A stretch of DNA of 32,497 bases from an uncultured Pseudomonadales bacterium (GCA_938092205.1 CALKMW010000024.1:1-32497); one strand, 5' to 3'; shown: positions 8,369-20,467, numbered from the stretch's first letter. Notes: generated from the letters alone by a model not told the origin. Translations and numbers: made by a program.

Positions 8369-8393
8369 TCCCAACTAATCCTATCAGAGGTGT

Positions 8394-9140
8394 TTAAAAA
8401 GTGACTAAAAGCTTTTTAAGCGCCTCGGGGTTAGATCTTTGGGCGTTGTGATCACTGTCTAGTGTTTTAATAGTCCAACCTCTTTTCTCGGCGCGCTGCC
8501 ACGAATGATTGATCGATCGTTCTCTTTTGATCAAGCTTTCCGGTGTAAAGTTAACATAGGTTGCGGGTAGCGCTTTTGCTGCTTTGTTATTGAAGGCAAC
8601 TTTTTCTGTCAATGTTTTAACTGGGTGCGGTAAATCGCGGGGAAAGGTTTGTTTGTTTTCAAGCCATGAGGGGTATACAAAGCCATTTTTGGCGTTGAAT
8701 TTTACATATTTCCCATTGGCATCTGCGGCCGACATTCTATGATCAGGTACTAGGGCATCGAGAAAAAATGCATGCTGTATCTTTTCTGGCAACTCATTCA
8801 TAACGCCCGTGATAACCATGCCGCCATAACTATGCCCAACCAGTACAATATTATCCAACTGCTCAAATTTAATAAGATTGACGATATCCTGTATATGGGT
8901 GCTAAGGTCTATATCCTCATGCGCCAGATGCATTCGCTCACCTAAACCAGTAAGAGTAGGGCGATAGACTTCATGTCCGTCCTTGCTGAGTAGGTTGTCA
9001 ATGAGTTTCCAATCCCAGCCGCCGCCGGTCATGCCATGAACTAAAACATAGGTGTTTTGAATTTTTTCCATACTATGACTGTAGGCGATACTTGGCGAAA
9101 ATAAAACAAAGAGTGCAAAACAATTTACTAATATCCTCAC
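8394..9140 (-). CDS. Alpha/beta hydrolase (esterase-like), probably exported
   Basis: GTG start with an upstream AGAGGTG. N-terminal signal-like MRILVNCFALFVLFSPSIAYSHS. Motifs VLVHGMTGGGWDW, nucleophile elbow GHSYGG, acid-bearing FLDALVPD, late His in DSDHNAQRSNPEAL. Confidence 0.82.
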   Translation of the reverse strand: MRILVNCFALFVLFSPSIAYSHSMEKIQNTYVLVHGMTGGGWDWKLIDNLLSKDGHEVYRPTLTGLGERMHLAHEDIDLSTHIQDIVNLIKFEQLDNIVLVGHSYGGMVITGVMNELPEKIQHAFFLDALVPDHRMSAADANGKYVKFNAKNGFVYPSWLENKQTFPRDLPHPVKTLTEKVAFNNKAAKALPATYVNFTPESLIKRERSINHSWQRAEKRGWTIKTLDSDHNAQRSNPEALKKLLVTF

Positions 9141-9158
9141 AAAACACCTCTTAATCAG

Positions 9159-10151
9159 TTATTTTTGGTTATTTTTATCTATGGCGGCTTGTTTTTTCGC
9201 CTTCTTTTCTATGCGGCGACGTTCAGTATCTAACTGGGCTGCACTGCCAATATGAGATTCGCCACGCGCCTTAGCTAGTTTGACTTGCTTTTGTCGTTGA
9301 GCAAAGCGTTTTATTTGCTGTTCAGACACTTTATTGTGACAGTGCAGGCAAGAAACACCCTCAATATAGCTATCCAATGTCTTTTCATGCTCGGTAATAG
9401 GCATTCTGCAGGCGTGACATTGATCATAACTGCCAGAATTTAGATTGTGATCAACCGTAACGCGATTGTCGAACACAAAGCACTCTCCTTGCCACAGGGA
9501 TTCGTTTTCAGGGACTTTCTCTAAATATTTTAGGATTCCACCCTGCAAGTGATAAACCTCGTCAAATCCCTGCTCCTTAAGAAATGCGGTGGATTTTTCA
9601 CAGCGTATACCGCCAGTGCAGAACATGGCGACTTTTTTGTTGTTTTTAGCGTCTAGATTGTTTTTCGACCATTCGGGGAATTCTCTAAAGCTGGTTGTTT
9701 TTGGGTCAATGGCATTTTTAAAGGTGCCCACCTGAACTTCGTAATCATTGCGCGTATCAATCAAAACCACATCGGGGTCGGAAATTAACGCATTCCAATC
9801 CTCTGGTTTGACATAAGTACCAACCGTCTGCTTAGGATCAATGCCCTCAACGCCCATGGTGACAATTTCTTTTTTTAACTTAACCTTGGTGCGGTAGAAG
9901 GGGATTTTGTCGTCATAGGATTCTTTGCTATCAATATTTTCTAGCCCTGGCTGTTGATTAATCCATTCAAGTAAATTATCGATCCCTTCGCGAGTACCAG
10001 AGACGGTGCCATTAATGCCTTCAGCGGCGAGCAAAAGCGTGCCAAAAATATGATTTTGAGTCATGGCTTCAAGCAGTGGGGCGCGTAAGCTTTCGAAGTG
10101 GGGGAGGGCCACGAACTTATACATGGCGCAGGTAACATATTGGGTCGACAT
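9159..10151 (-). CDS. trhO: tRNA uridine(34) hydroxylase (rhodanese-domain, YceA family)
   Basis: N-terminal [17 protein letters not shown], rhodanese domain with [23 protein letters not shown] and [34 protein letters not shown], and a C-terminal CHACRMP...CLHCH cysteine cluster. Confidence 0.93.
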   Translation of the reverse strand: MSTQYVTCAMYKFVALPHFESLRAPLLEAMTQNHIFGTLLLAAEGINGTVSGTREGIDNLLEWINQQPGLENIDSKESYDDKIPFYRTKVKLKKEIVTMGVEGIDPKQTVGTYVKPEDWNALISDPDVVLIDTRNDYEVQVGTFKNAIDPKTTSFREFPEWSKNNLDAKNNKKVAMFCTGGIRCEKSTAFLKEQGFDEVYHLQGGILKYLEKVPENESLWQGECFVFDNRVTVDHNLNSGSYDQCHACRMPITEHEKTLDSYIEGVSCLHCHNKVSEQQIKRFAQRQKQVKLAKARGESHIGSAAQLDTERRRIEKKAKKQAAIDKNNQK

Positions 10152-10505
10152 AATTGTCCTATGGTTTTGTTCGGCTAAACCAGAACGTAAATCTGGCGCA
10201 GTTAATAGGCTTTAATTTTAAAGCGCAGACTATTGTAACAAAATATATAGTAAATGATAAAACTAGATTATGTTATTTTGTTAGCCAATATTCCTATATA
10301 TATTAATTATAAAACAATAGTTTAAGGTATTTAATTAAAGCTGTTAATCATTAGTAATTCGAAGGCTTTTCTGCCCTTTAATTAGATTGAGATAGTAAGT
10401 TTTATAAAACTCACGAGTCATTGTTTTTGATTTACTGGCGTAGCTAGAACGACTTATTCTAGGTTAAAGCTATAGTGAAAATATTGCCAAAAGGAATGAT
10501 TGCCA

Positions 10506-12254
10506 ATGACAGTTTATAAGGTCCCTCAGCAAGAGCTACAGTTTATTCTTGAACATCTGGTTAATTATTCAGAGCTATGTGCCTTGCCTGGATTTGAGGA
10601 CGCCAGCCCGGATATGGTTGCTGCTATCTTGCCAGAGGCGGCACGTTTTTTTGAGCAGGTTGTCGCTCCTACCAATTGGCCCTCTAATACTCAGCCTGCC
10701 TATCTTAAAGATAATCAGGTAATTACCTCGCCGGCATTAGATGGGGTGTATCAACAGATGGTTGCGGCTGGTTGGTGCTCTTTAAGCGGTTCAACCCAGT
10801 ACGGTGGTGCTGGTTTTCCTGCGGTTATTGATGCCGTAGTGCAAGAAATGCTGCAATCAGCCAATGTTGGCTTTAGTTTGTTGCCTACCCTGACCCGCGG
10901 GGTGATTCATGCATTGAATTTATATGGCTCTGATGAACAAAAAGATCGTTACCTTCATAAGTTAATTTCTGGGGTTTGGTCTGGCACCATGAATTTAACT
11001 GAACCGCAAGCGGGCAGTGATCTTTCGGCGGTAAAAACCAAAGCAGTGCCCAATGGTGACCACTATCTTATCAGTGGACAGAAAATATATATTACCTGGG
11101 GTGACCATGAGCAGGCGGAGAATATTATCCATCTAGTTTTGGCGCGCTTGCCTGATGCCCCAGAGGGTAATCAAGGTATTTCGCTATTTTTAGTGCCTAA
11201 ATACACTATTAATACAGATGGCAGTTTGGGTCCACGCAATGACGTTAAGCCCGTGGGGGTTGAGCATAAGCTGGGTATTCATAGTAGTCCCACCTGCACC
11301 CTAGCTTTTGGTGATAATGGTGGTGCCATTGGTTATTTAGTTGGCCCCCTTAATCAGGGGCTTATGTGCATGTTTAGCATGATGAATCACGCCCGTTTAG
11401 CAGTGGGCCATCAGGGTGTGTCAGTGGGTGAGCGGGCCTATCAACAAGCGGTTGAATACGCCTCGCAGCGGGTTCAGGGTGCGGTTCAAGGTGTGCAAGG
11501 TCGCGCCTCAATTATTCATCACCCAGATGTAAAGCGCATGCTAGCTCAGATGCGCGCGCTAACAGAGGCGGGAAGAGCAATGTCGCTCTACACTATTGCT
11601 GCGGAGGATCGAGCTTCTCATCATGTTGATGAAGAGGTCAGGCAGCTCAGTGCTGAGCGAGTGGAAATTATGACACCGCTGGTTAAAGGCTGGTGTACCG
11701 AGATGGCAATGGAAACTACATCTCTTGGTGTTCAGGTGCATGGGGGTATGGGTTTTATTGAGGAAACCGGCGCTGCTCAACATATGCGTGATGCCCGCAT
11801 ATTACCTATTTACGAGGGTACTAATGGCATACAGGCGTTAGATTTTATTGGGCGTAAATGTCTTCGTGACAAGGGCAAGGGTATTCAGCAGTTGATCACA
11901 GAAATGACTGAAAGTGCTAATAATTGCAGCTGTAAAACTCTGCAAGAAATCCTTTTTGCCACCATAGAACAGTGCCAGTCGGCGCTTGAGCATGTGCTGC
12001 AAAATAGCCACAAGGCGTCTTTTGTGGCCTATCAATTTATGATGCTGTTTGGTAACTCAATGGCCTTTTGGCAGTTGAGTATATTGGCCTGTGTGGCACA
12101 GAAAAAAATGGATGCAGGGGATAGCGATAAATTCTTGTCACAAAAAATCGCAACAGCCCAGTTTTATAGTACGCAAATACTACCGCGCAACCATGCTCAC
12201 CTAGAGGCTATTGTGTCTGATGCTAAATGTGTCGATGAGCTTAGTTTTGATTAG
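10506..12254 (+). CDS. Acyl-CoA dehydrogenase (about 583 aa, with C-terminal extension)
   Basis: Motifs WSGTMNLTEPQAGSDLSAVKTKA, ISGQKIYITWGDH, GVQVHGGMGFIEETGAAQHMRDARILPIYEGTNGIQALDF. The listed ORF uses TTG at 10500; ATG at 10506 with AAGGA at 10491 is the better start. Confidence 0.93.
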   Translation: MTVYKVPQQELQFILEHLVNYSELCALPGFEDASPDMVAAILPEAARFFEQVVAPTNWPSNTQPAYLKDNQVITSPALDGVYQQMVAAGWCSLSGSTQYGGAGFPAVIDAVVQEMLQSANVGFSLLPTLTRGVIHALNLYGSDEQKDRYLHKLISGVWSGTMNLTEPQAGSDLSAVKTKAVPNGDHYLISGQKIYITWGDHEQAENIIHLVLARLPDAPEGNQGISLFLVPKYTINTDGSLGPRNDVKPVGVEHKLGIHSSPTCTLAFGDNGGAIGYLVGPLNQGLMCMFSMMNHARLAVGHQGVSVGERAYQQAVEYASQRVQGAVQGVQGRASIIHHPDVKRMLAQMRALTEAGRAMSLYTIAAEDRASHHVDEEVRQLSAERVEIMTPLVKGWCTEMAMETTSLGVQVHGGMGFIEETGAAQHMRDARILPIYEGTNGIQALDFIGRKCLRDKGKGIQQLITEMTESANNCSCKTLQEILFATIEQCQSALEHVLQNSHKASFVAYQFMMLFGNSMAFWQLSILACVAQKKMDAGDSDKFLSQKIATAQFYSTQILPRNHAHLEAIVSDAKCVDELSFD

Positions 12255-12266
12255 GTTTAACGGCCA

Positions 12267-12479
12267 TTAATTGCTTAATACAAAGCCTACAATAGTGGCA
12301 ATAGTGGCAATAAATACTAAAGTAAAAACAATGCCGCCAATAATAAAGGTTAGCGGATTGCCCTGTTCAAAGTCCCTCGTTCTGTTTTTATCGCTCTGAA
12401 CGCCAATGCCGGCGGCTAAAATACTTTTAACCACCGATATAAGGCTGGGTTTTTGTGCGTCTTTAGATGGCTTAGTCAC
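12267..12479 (-). CDS. DUF2970 family small membrane protein
   Basis: 70 aa. KPSLISVVKSILAAGIGVQSDKNRTRDFEQGNPLTFIIGGIVFTLVFIATIATIVGFVL, with one strong C-terminal TM helix. GTG start 3 nt after the metH stop. Confidence 0.75.
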   Translation of the reverse strand: MTKPSKDAQKPSLISVVKSILAAGIGVQSDKNRTRDFEQGNPLTFIIGGIVFTLVFIATIATIVGFVLSN

Positions 12480-12482
12480 TAT

Positions 12483-15400
12483 TTAATCCAAGATAGGGCT
12501 TAACCAGCGCGCAAGCTTATCGATTGGCATAGATTTTCTCTCTGCAAGAGATGCCAACTGATCCTTGTCGATCTTGCCGGTGTTGAAGTATTTAGATTCT
12601 GGGTGGCCAAAATACCAGCCGCTTACCGCCGCCGCAGGCGACATGGCAAAACTGTCGGTTAGGGTTAAGCCGGTATTTTTCTCGGCCTCTAGCAAATCAA
12701 ATAAGGCGGCTTTTTCCGTGTGATCGGGGCAAGCGGGGTAGCCGGGGGCAGGGCGAATGCCACGATACTTTTCTTTAATAAGCGCCTCGTTATCAAGGGC
12801 TTCATCATTGGCATAGCCCCAATATTCACGACGTACTCTTTCATGCAGGTGTTCAGCGAAAGCCTCTGCTAAGCGGTCGGCCAGAGCCTTGACCATAATC
12901 GCATTGTAGTCATCTTGTTTGGCTTCATATTGTTCAGCTAATTCATCGGCCCCGATACCGGTGGTTACTGCAAAACCGCCAATGTAGTCCTTGATGCCGC
13001 TGTCTTTAGGTGCAATAAAATCAGCTAATGAAAACAGTTCTTCACTGGCACCAGGTTTTTGGATTTGCTGACGAATATGATGAACAGTGGCTAGAGTGTT
13101 TGTGTCGCTATCATTGCCATAAATTTCTATATCATCATGGTTGACGCTATTTGCTTCCCACAGGCCAAATACTGCGCGCGCCTTAAGGCGTTTGTTATCA
13201 ATAATATCTTTTAACAGCACCTGAGCATCTTCAAATAGATTTTGCGCCGCTTCACCTACTACTTCATCATTAAAGATCTTGGGGTATTTGCCTACTAAAT
13301 CCCAGGTGATAAAGAACGGTGTCCAATCAATGTAGGGCACTAGGGCTTGTAGTGGGTAATCGTCTAAAACACTCACGCCTAGCTGGTTAGGAATATCTGG
13401 TGTGTAATCGCGCCAGTTTAGCTGTGGTTTTTGCTTGACGGCATCCTCGTAGGCAAACAATGTTCCTCGTGAGGTGCGGTTAGCGGTGCGCAATCTAACC
13501 GCGTCATAGTCCTTCTGTATATCGGCAACAAAGTCATCGCGGCTATCCTTGCTGATAAGCTTGCTGGCGACGCCAACCGCTCTAGAGGCATCGGATACAT
13601 AAATGGCTTGGTTGTTGTCATAATTAGGAGCAATTTTTACCGCTGTATGCGCCTTAGAGGTTGTGGCTCCACCAATCAGTAGGGGCACAGAAAAGCCCTG
13701 GCGCTGCATTTCTTTGCCCAGATGCACCATTTCATCAAGTGATGGCGTAATCAGCCCAGATAAGCCGATAATATCAACCTGTTCCTCTTTGGCTGTCTGT
13801 AGTATTTTCTCAGCGGGAACCATAACTCCGAGATCAATGACCTCATAGTTATTGCATTGCAAAACCACACCCACGATATTTTTACCAATATCGTGAACAT
13901 CGCCTTTAACTGTTGCCATCAGTATTTTGCCGTTACTTCTGGCTGACTCATCTTTTTCAGCTTCAATATAGGGCTGTAAATAGGCAACCGCCTGCTTCAT
14001 CACTCGAGCAGATTTAACCACTTGTGGCAAAAACATTTTGCCAGACCCAAATAGATCGCCAACAATATTCATGCCATCCATTAGCGCGCCTTCAATAACG
14101 TGCAGAGGACGTTCGGCCTGTTGACGAGCTTCTTCAGTATCCTCTTCGATATAGGCGGTAATTCCTTTCACCAGTGCATGCTCAAGGCGACGATTCACAT
14201 CGGCTTCGCGCCAGCTTAGATCTTCTGTTTTAGCCTTGGCAGTGCCATCGCCACGATAATCATCTGCAATCGCCAATAAGCTTTCAGTGGCTTCATCGTT
14301 GCGGTATAGAACCACATCTTCAACCGTATCGCGAAGGGCGGGGGGGAGCTCGTCGTAAACCGCTAGTTGGCCGGCATTAACAATACCCATAGTTAAGCCT
14401 TGGCCAATAGCATGGTATAAAAACACCGAGTGAATTGCCTCCCGTACTGGGTTATTACCCCTAAATGAGAATGAGACATTTGAAATACCACCAGACACCA
14501 GCGCATGGGGTAGGTTTTGCTTTATCCAGCCAGTGGCTTCAATAAAGTCCAAGCCATAGCGATTATGCTCTTCAATTCCGGTGGCTACGGCAAAGACATT
14601 GGGGTCAAAAATAATATCTTCAGCGGGGAAGCCTACTTGGTTAACCAAAATATCATAGCTGCGCTGACAAATTTGTTTGCGCCGCTCAAGGTTATCTGCC
14701 TGACCCTGCTCATCAAAAGCCATCACCACTATGGCGGCGCCATGCTGCTTGCACAGGGTGGCTCGTTGAATAAACTCTGCTTCACCCTCTTTAAGGCTGA
14801 TTGAGTTAACTACAGACTTACCCTGAATACATTTAAGCCCGGCTTCAATTACCTCCCATTTGGAGGAATCCACCATAATTGGTACGCGCGAGATATCCGG
14901 TTCCGAAGCAATTAGATTAAGGAATTTCACCATAGCAGGGATGGCTTCTAGCATGCCCTCATCCATATTGATATCAATAATCTGCGCGCCGTTTTCTACC
15001 TGTTGAAGAGCAACCTGTAGCGCTTCGTCGTAGTTCTCTTCAAGGATAAGGCGTTTAAACCTTGCTGACCCGGTGACATTACAGCGCTCGCCCACATTCA
15101 CAAATAACGATTTAGTATCTATGGTGAACGGCTCTAAGCCAGAAAGTCGGCAGGCAGGAGCAATATCAGGAATCTGCCGCGGTTTAATCTTAGCAACCGC
15201 ATCGGCAATTGCTTTGATGTGCTCGGGGGTGGTACCACAACAGCCACCAACAATATTTAACAGCCCCGACTGAGCAAATTCTGCAATGGTGTTAGCCATG
15301 GCCTCGGGGTCTAGATCATAGCCGCCGAATTCATTTGGTAGACCGGCATTGGGGTGGGCTGTTACCAGAGTGTCTGCCACATTAGAAATTTCTAAAAGGT

Positions 15401-16178
15401 GAGGGCGCAACTCATCTGGCCCCAATGCGCAGTTGAGGCCAATACTAATCGGTATGCTGTGGCGTACGGAATTCCAAAAGGCTTCGGGTGTTTGCCCTGA
15501 TAGGGTTCGGCCACTGGCATCGGTAATAGTGCCACTAATCATTATTGGTAACTGGTAACCGAGCTTTTCAAACACCTTTTGTACCGCAAAAAGTGCGGCT
15601 TTGGCATTAAGCGTATCAAACACAGTTTCTACCATAATAAAATGGCAGCCGCCCTCGATAAGCGCTTCAGTTGATTCGCAGTAGTTTTCGACTAATTCGT
15701 CGTAGGTTACATTGCGCGCACCGGGGTCATTAACGTCCGGTGATAGCGATGCGGTGCGGCTCGTAGGGCCTAATATACCAGCGACAAAGCGCGGTCTGTC
15801 GGGGGTAGAAAACTCGTCAGCAGCCTGTCGGGCTAATTTGGCCGATTCACGGTTAATCTCTGCAGACAGCGACTGCATATTGTAGTCAGCCTGCGAGACC
15901 TGCGTAGAATTAAATGTATTGGTTTCAATGATATCGGCGCCGGCTTCAAGATAGGCGCGATGAATATCTAAAATAATTTGCGGTTGAGTCAGGCTTAAAA
16001 GATCGTTATTGCCCTTGATATCTGAAGGCCAATCGGCAAAGCGCTGGCCGCGAAAGTCGGCTTCTTCCAGGCTGTGCTGTTGAATCATTGTTCCCATGGC
16101 ACCGTCTATCAGCAGAATACGCTTTTCTGCCGCTGATAGGAGGGATTGGTGAATCTTGGTTAAGCCATTCTTTTGCAT
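12483..16178 (-). CDS. metH: Cobalamin-dependent methionine synthase
   Basis: 1231 aa. Hcy domain ([24 protein letters not shown]), pterin domain ([14 protein letters not shown]), B12-binding DVHDIGKN and [13 protein letters not shown], and AdoMet activation domain ([18 protein letters not shown]). Confidence 0.98.
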   Translation of the reverse strand: MQKNGLTKIHQSLLSAAEKRILLIDGAMGTMIQQHSLEEADFRGQRFADWPSDIKGNNDLLSLTQPQIILDIHRAYLEAGADIIETNTFNSTQVSQADYNMQSLSAEINRESAKLARQAADEFSTPDRPRFVAGILGPTSRTASLSPDVNDPGARNVTYDELVENYCESTEALIEGGCHFIMVETVFDTLNAKAALFAVQKVFEKLGYQLPIMISGTITDASGRTLSGQTPEAFWNSVRHSIPISIGLNCALGPDELRPHLLEISNVADTLVTAHPNAGLPNEFGGYDLDPEAMANTIAEFAQSGLLNIVGGCCGTTPEHIKAIADAVAKIKPRQIPDIAPACRLSGLEPFTIDTKSLFVNVGERCNVTGSARFKRLILEENYDEALQVALQQVENGAQIIDINMDEGMLEAIPAMVKFLNLIASEPDISRVPIMVDSSKWEVIEAGLKCIQGKSVVNSISLKEGEAEFIQRATLCKQHGAAIVVMAFDEQGQADNLERRKQICQRSYDILVNQVGFPAEDIIFDPNVFAVATGIEEHNRYGLDFIEATGWIKQNLPHALVSGGISNVSFSFRGNNPVREAIHSVFLYHAIGQGLTMGIVNAGQLAVYDELPPALRDTVEDVVLYRNDEATESLLAIADDYRGDGTAKAKTEDLSWREADVNRRLEHALVKGITAYIEEDTEEARQQAERPLHVIEGALMDGMNIVGDLFGSGKMFLPQVVKSARVMKQAVAYLQPYIEAEKDESARSNGKILMATVKGDVHDIGKNIVGVVLQCNNYEVIDLGVMVPAEKILQTAKEEQVDIIGLSGLITPSLDEMVHLGKEMQRQGFSVPLLIGGATTSKAHTAVKIAPNYDNNQAIYVSDASRAVGVASKLISKDSRDDFVADIQKDYDAVRLRTANRTSRGTLFAYEDAVKQKPQLNWRDYTPDIPNQLGVSVLDDYPLQALVPYIDWTPFFITWDLVGKYPKIFNDEVVGEAAQNLFEDAQVLLKDIIDNKRLKARAVFGLWEANSVNHDDIEIYGNDSDTNTLATVHHIRQQIQKPGASEELFSLADFIAPKDSGIKDYIGGFAVTTGIGADELAEQYEAKQDDYNAIMVKALADRLAEAFAEHLHERVRREYWGYANDEALDNEALIKEKYRGIRPAPGYPACPDHTEKAALFDLLEAEKNTGLTLTDSFAMSPAAAVSGWYFGHPESKYFNTGKIDKDQLASLAERKSMPIDKLARWLSPILD

Positions 16179-16332
16179 ATAATGCTCTAGCGCCTTTATC
16201 TATTGCTTTATCAAAATATTTTGATGGATGCGCATCATACCAGTATTTTTCAAAAAGAAAAGTTTTGTTTAGACCCGGCATAACGTAAAATAACCCTGTA
16301 TTTAACTCAGGAATTACCTTGGAATTTATTAA

Positions 16333-16914
16333 ATGGTCAATGTCACAATTACAGAATCAGCTCAAGATTACCTTGCTGGACTACTCGAGAAACAAAATTG
16401 CGAGGGTATAGGTATCCGTATGTTTATTTCCGACCCGGGAACACCTAAAGCGGAAACCTGTATTGCCTACAGCCGTCCTGGTGAGCATAACGAAGAGGAT
16501 GTAATTATTGAGTACGATAAATTTAATGCCTACTTCGAGCTTCGCAGCATTCCATTTCTAGATGATGCCAAGGTAGATTTTGCAGAGGACAAATTTGGCG
16601 GCCAATTAACCATAAGAGCGCCAAACTCTCGTGTGCCTAATGTGAGTGATGATAGTCCTATCGAAGATAGAATTAACTACCTTCTTCACAGTGAAATCAA
16701 CCCGGGTTTGGCGGCGCATGGTGGCAATGTGTCTCTAGCAACCATGGATGAGGATATCGCAGTGCTAGAGTTTGGTGGTGGCTGTCAGGGCTGTTCATCG
16801 GTTAGCCTAACCCTTAAAGAGGGGGTTGAAAAAACACTGATGGAAAAAATTCCTGAGCTAAAGGGTGTTAAGGATTCTACTGATCATACTGATACTACTA
16901 ATGCCTATATGTAG
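16333..16914 (+). CDS. nfuA: Fe-S biogenesis protein NfuA
   Basis: A-type-like N-terminal domain and Nfu domain with the [16 protein letters not shown] motif. 193 aa. Confidence 0.96.
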   Translation: MVNVTITESAQDYLAGLLEKQNCEGIGIRMFISDPGTPKAETCIAYSRPGEHNEEDVIIEYDKFNAYFELRSIPFLDDAKVDFAEDKFGGQLTIRAPNSRVPNVSDDSPIEDRINYLLHSEINPGLAAHGGNVSLATMDEDIAVLEFGGGCQGCSSVSLTLKEGVEKTLMEKIPELKGVKDSTDHTDTTNAYM

Positions 16915-16937
16915 CATTAATCGTTAAATCAGACATA

Positions 16938-16969
16938 TAAAAAAACCCCGCATAAGCGGGGTTTTTTTA
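16938..16969. terminator. Rho-independent terminator, probably bidirectional, between convergent nfuA and acnB
   Basis: aaaaaaaCCCCGCataaGCGGGGttttttta: perfect GC stem flanked by A and T tracts. Confidence 0.93.
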
Positions 16970-16985
16970 TAGTATGAAATCGATC

Positions 16986-19613
16986 TTATCTAACTTCAAC
17001 AATTTGCTCGGCAGCAATCGTCTTGCCCTGTTCAGCAGACTTCTGGAACGATTCAATTTGATCAAAGTTCATATAGCGATAGATCTCATCTGCCATAGAG
17101 TCAATTTTACCTGCATACTGCATATATTCTTCTGGGGTAGGGAGTCGACCCAAAATACCGCCAACTGATGCGAGCTCGGCTGATGCTAAATACACATTGG
17201 CGCCATCGCCCAAACGGTTGGGGAAATTTCGCGTCGAGGTAGATAGTACTGTGGCGCCAGCTAATACGCGCGCTTGGTTTCCCATACACAGTGAACAACC
17301 AGGCATTTCAGTACGTGCACCTACTTTCCCGTAGATGTTGTAGTAGCCTTCTTCCATCAGCGTGTGAGCATCCATACGGGTAGGCGGGCAAATCCAGAAT
17401 CTTGAATCTACTGAACCGGCTTCATCCAGTAGCTTGCCTGCGGCACGGAAGTGACCAATATTAGTCATGCATGAACCGATAAAGATTTCATCGACCTTAT
17501 CACCGGCCACCTCAGATAGAAGCTTGGCATCATCTGGATCATTTGGACAGCAAACGATAGGCTCTTTAATATCCGCTAGATCGATCTCGATAACTGCAGC
17601 ATACTCCGCATTGCTATCAGCAGACATTAGCGTTGGGTTCTCTAGCCACTCTTCCATTTGGCGTACGCGACGCTCTAGGGTTCTGACATCACCATAGCCC
17701 TCAGCGATCATCCAGCGCAATAGGGTAACGTTGGAGCGTAAGTATTCGGCCACTGAGTCTTCACTGAGCTTAATGGTACAACCTGCTGCTGAACGTTCAG
17801 CAGAAGCGTCAGAGAGCTCAAATGCCTGCTCTACGGTTAGGCTTTCAATACCTTCGCCTTCAATTTCAAGGATGCGGCCAGAGAAGAAGTTCTTTTTACC
17901 TTTCTTCTCAACCGTCAATAAACCTTCTTTAATGCCGTAGTAAGGGATCGCATGAACTAAGTCGCGAAGTGTAATGCCCGGTTGCATTTCACCCTTAAAG
18001 CGTACCAGAACAGATTCTGGCATATCGAGTGGCATAACACCGGTAGCAGCTGCGAAAGCAACTAGACCAGAACCGCCAGGGAATGAAATCCCCATGGGGA
18101 ATCTGGTATGTGAGTCACCACCAGTTCCAACGGTATCTGGTAGCAGCATACGGTTTAGCCAGCTATGGATAATGCCATCGCCAGGGCGAAGTGAGACCCC
18201 ACCGCGATTCATAATAAAGTCAGGCAAACTGTGTTGAGTGTCAATATCTACCGGCTTAGGATAGGCCGCAGTATGGCAGAAGGACTGCATTACTAAATCT
18301 GATGAGAAGCCAAGGCAAGCCAGGTCTTTAAGTTCATCACGGGTCATTGGGCCGGTTGTATCCTGTGAGCCTACAGTGGTCATTTTTGGTTCACAGTAGG
18401 TTCCAGGGCGAACACCCTCGACGCCACAGGCTTTACCAACCATTTTTTGTGCAAGTGAGAAGCCAGCGGTTGATTCTTTTGGTACATCTGGCTTGCGGAA
18501 AACATCCGATGCAGGCAGGCCTAGGTGCTCTCTGGCTCTCTGGGTTAGGCCGCGACCGACAATTAGGTTAATTCGACCGTCTGCTTGCACCTCATCGAGA
18601 ATAACGTCTGATTTGTGCTCGAACTCACAGATAATATCGCCAGCTTCGTTAAGAATTTGACCGTCATAGGGGCGTATTTCAATAATATCGCCATAGTGAA
18701 TATCGTCAACAGGTGCCTCTAGTACTAGAGCGCCGGCATCTTCCATAGTGTTAAAGAAGATGGGGGCTACCTTACTACCTATACAGATACCACCAGAGCG
18801 CTTATTGGGCACACCGGGCATATCTTCGCCAAAGAACCAGAGTACAGAGTTGGTGGCTGATTTACGTGAGGAGCCAGTGCCTACAACATCACCGACAAAG
18901 GCAACGGGTAGGCCCTTTGATTTAATTTCTTCAATTTGAGCCATAGGGCCAATAACGCCATGCTCTTCTGGGTTTAAGCCATCACGGGTCATCTTGTACA
19001 TGGCTTTAGCATGCAATGGAATATCGGGGCGCGACCAGGCATCCTGTGCCGGAGAGAGGTCATCGGTGTTGGTTTCGCCTGTAGCTTTAAATACCACAGC
19101 TTTGATGCTGGTAGGTACGGCATCGTTGGTTGTAAACCACTCAGCATCAGCCCAAGACTGCATTACTGCCTGCGCCGGTGCATTGCCGGCATCGGCTTTT
19201 TCAGCAACATCGTGAAAAGCATCAAACACAAGGGTAGTTGCCTTGAGTTGATTGGCGGCTAATTCGCACAGCTCGCTGTCATCTAACAGCTCAACCAATG
19301 TCGCAACATTATATCCGCCATGCATATTGCCAAGAAGCTCTACGGCAGCGGCTCGATCAATAAGAGGAGAGGTAGTTTCACCCTTAACAATAGCGCTTAA
19401 AAAGCCGGCTTTTACATAGGCTGATTCATCCACACCTGGGGGTACGCGATTAGCAATTAAATCGAGTAAAAACTCTGCTTCATTTGCCGGTGGGTTCTTT
19501 AGTAATTCAACTAAAGCGGATGTCCACTCAGGGGTTAATGGCTTAGGTGGGATACCTTCTAATTGACGTTCTGCAACATGGGCGCGATAGGCTTCTAACA
19601 CGGAATACCTCAT
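16986..19613 (-). CDS. acnB: Bifunctional aconitate hydratase 2 / 2-methylisocitrate dehydratase
   Basis: [26 protein letters not shown]; Fe-S Cys region [28 protein letters not shown]. The ORF track starts at a TTG (19622); internal ATG at 19613 gives the expected N-terminus. Confidence 0.97.
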   Translation of the reverse strand: MRYSVLEAYRAHVAERQLEGIPPKPLTPEWTSALVELLKNPPANEAEFLLDLIANRVPPGVDESAYVKAGFLSAIVKGETTSPLIDRAAAVELLGNMHGGYNVATLVELLDDSELCELAANQLKATTLVFDAFHDVAEKADAGNAPAQAVMQSWADAEWFTTNDAVPTSIKAVVFKATGETNTDDLSPAQDAWSRPDIPLHAKAMYKMTRDGLNPEEHGVIGPMAQIEEIKSKGLPVAFVGDVVGTGSSRKSATNSVLWFFGEDMPGVPNKRSGGICIGSKVAPIFFNTMEDAGALVLEAPVDDIHYGDIIEIRPYDGQILNEAGDIICEFEHKSDVILDEVQADGRINLIVGRGLTQRAREHLGLPASDVFRKPDVPKESTAGFSLAQKMVGKACGVEGVRPGTYCEPKMTTVGSQDTTGPMTRDELKDLACLGFSSDLVMQSFCHTAAYPKPVDIDTQHSLPDFIMNRGGVSLRPGDGIIHSWLNRMLLPDTVGTGGDSHTRFPMGISFPGGSGLVAFAAATGVMPLDMPESVLVRFKGEMQPGITLRDLVHAIPYYGIKEGLLTVEKKGKKNFFSGRILEIEGEGIESLTVEQAFELSDASAERSAAGCTIKLSEDSVAEYLRSNVTLLRWMIAEGYGDVRTLERRVRQMEEWLENPTLMSADSNAEYAAVIEIDLADIKEPIVCCPNDPDDAKLLSEVAGDKVDEIFIGSCMTNIGHFRAAGKLLDEAGSVDSRFWICPPTRMDAHTLMEEGYYNIYGKVGARTEMPGCSLCMGNQARVLAGATVLSTSTRNFPNRLGDGANVYLASAELASVGGILGRLPTPEEYMQYAGKIDSMADEIYRYMNFDQIESFQKSAEQGKTIAAEQIVEVR

Positions 19614-19837
19614 TAATAACAATAGGTTATAAGATTTAATTAGATTAAAGCTTAGGTTTCAGGGTTGGTATGGATCGATTGTACAAGAATTTGTAGTTTT
19701 TTTACAGAAAGATATGTCTGTTGTTGAAGGTTCCTATGCCTTGCTTGGGTTAGGGGTGTTATGCAAGGATTTACTTTAGCGCTATATTTATCTGATTTGA
19801 GCTGTTAGTTGGCCGCTGATAGTTTATAATTCTGGCT

Positions 19838-20467
19838 TTGAAAAATCAGCCAATAATCCCTATGACAGTTTTACAAGAAATTGAAAATTTCCTTCCCTGT
19901 AATACCCCGCAATTATGGATTGAAAATGCCTTAGAAAATCCTGAATTATTGTTAATTGATCATGCTAATTGCGAGAAAAAAGCGGCGAGTACCGCTTTGA
20001 ATTTAATGTATCGTTATGTGGATAATTTTGATCTGTTAAATAAAATGTCGCGATTGGCACGTGAGGAGTTGCGTCATTTTGAGCAGGTGATTGCCATTAT
20101 GAAACGTCGCAATATTGAGTATCGTCAAATAACTGCTTCTCGTTATGCAGTAAAGCTTAGAGAGGCTGTCAGACCTAATGACCCCGATAAGCTTGTGGAT
20201 ATACTGATTGTGGGTGCCCTTATTGAGGCTCGATCCTGTGAGCGCTTTGCACGAATTGCACCGTTTCTGGATGAAGAGTTGGAAACTTTCTATCTGTCGT
20301 TACTCAAGTCAGAAGGGCGGCATTTTAAAGATTACCTAACTCTGGCAGGTACTGTGGCTTCTCAGTCGCAAATCGACCAGCGTTTAGAGGTATTTTTGGC
20401 TGTTGAAAAACAGCTGGTAGAATCACCCGACACTGAGTTTAGATTTCACTCCGGCCCCTGTGGGTAG
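19838..20467 (+). CDS. miaE: tRNA-(ms2io6A37)-hydroxylase (di-iron)
   Basis: Ferritin-like EE/ExxH motifs: LIDHANCEKKAAS, REELRHFEQV, LIEARSCERF, LKSEGRHFKDYL. Start may be TTG 19838 or ATG 19862. Confidence 0.93.
   Translation: MKNQPIIPMTVLQEIENFLPCNTPQLWIENALENPELLLIDHANCEKKAASTALNLMYRYVDNFDLLNKMSRLAREELRHFEQVIAIMKRRNIEYRQITASRYAVKLREAVRPNDPDKLVDILIVGALIEARSCERFARIAPFLDEELETFYLSLLKSEGRHFKDYLTLAGTVASQSQIDQRLEVFLAVEKQLVESPDTEFRFHSGPCG

Noticed and set aside
8369-8393. Terminator between the giant gene and the convergent hydrolase
   Set aside because: The gap is only ~25 nt and has no GC stem followed by a T tract.
16006-16281. 91-aa minus-strand ORF overlapping the metH start, and the 66-aa plus-strand ORF at 16088-16288
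   Set aside because: Both overlap the well-supported metH N-terminus, and their translations show no domain.
16179-16332. Possible cobalamin or SAM riboswitch upstream of metH
   Set aside because: Only ~150 nt is shared with divergent nfuA, and I could not identify a B12 box or SAM-riboswitch core by eye.
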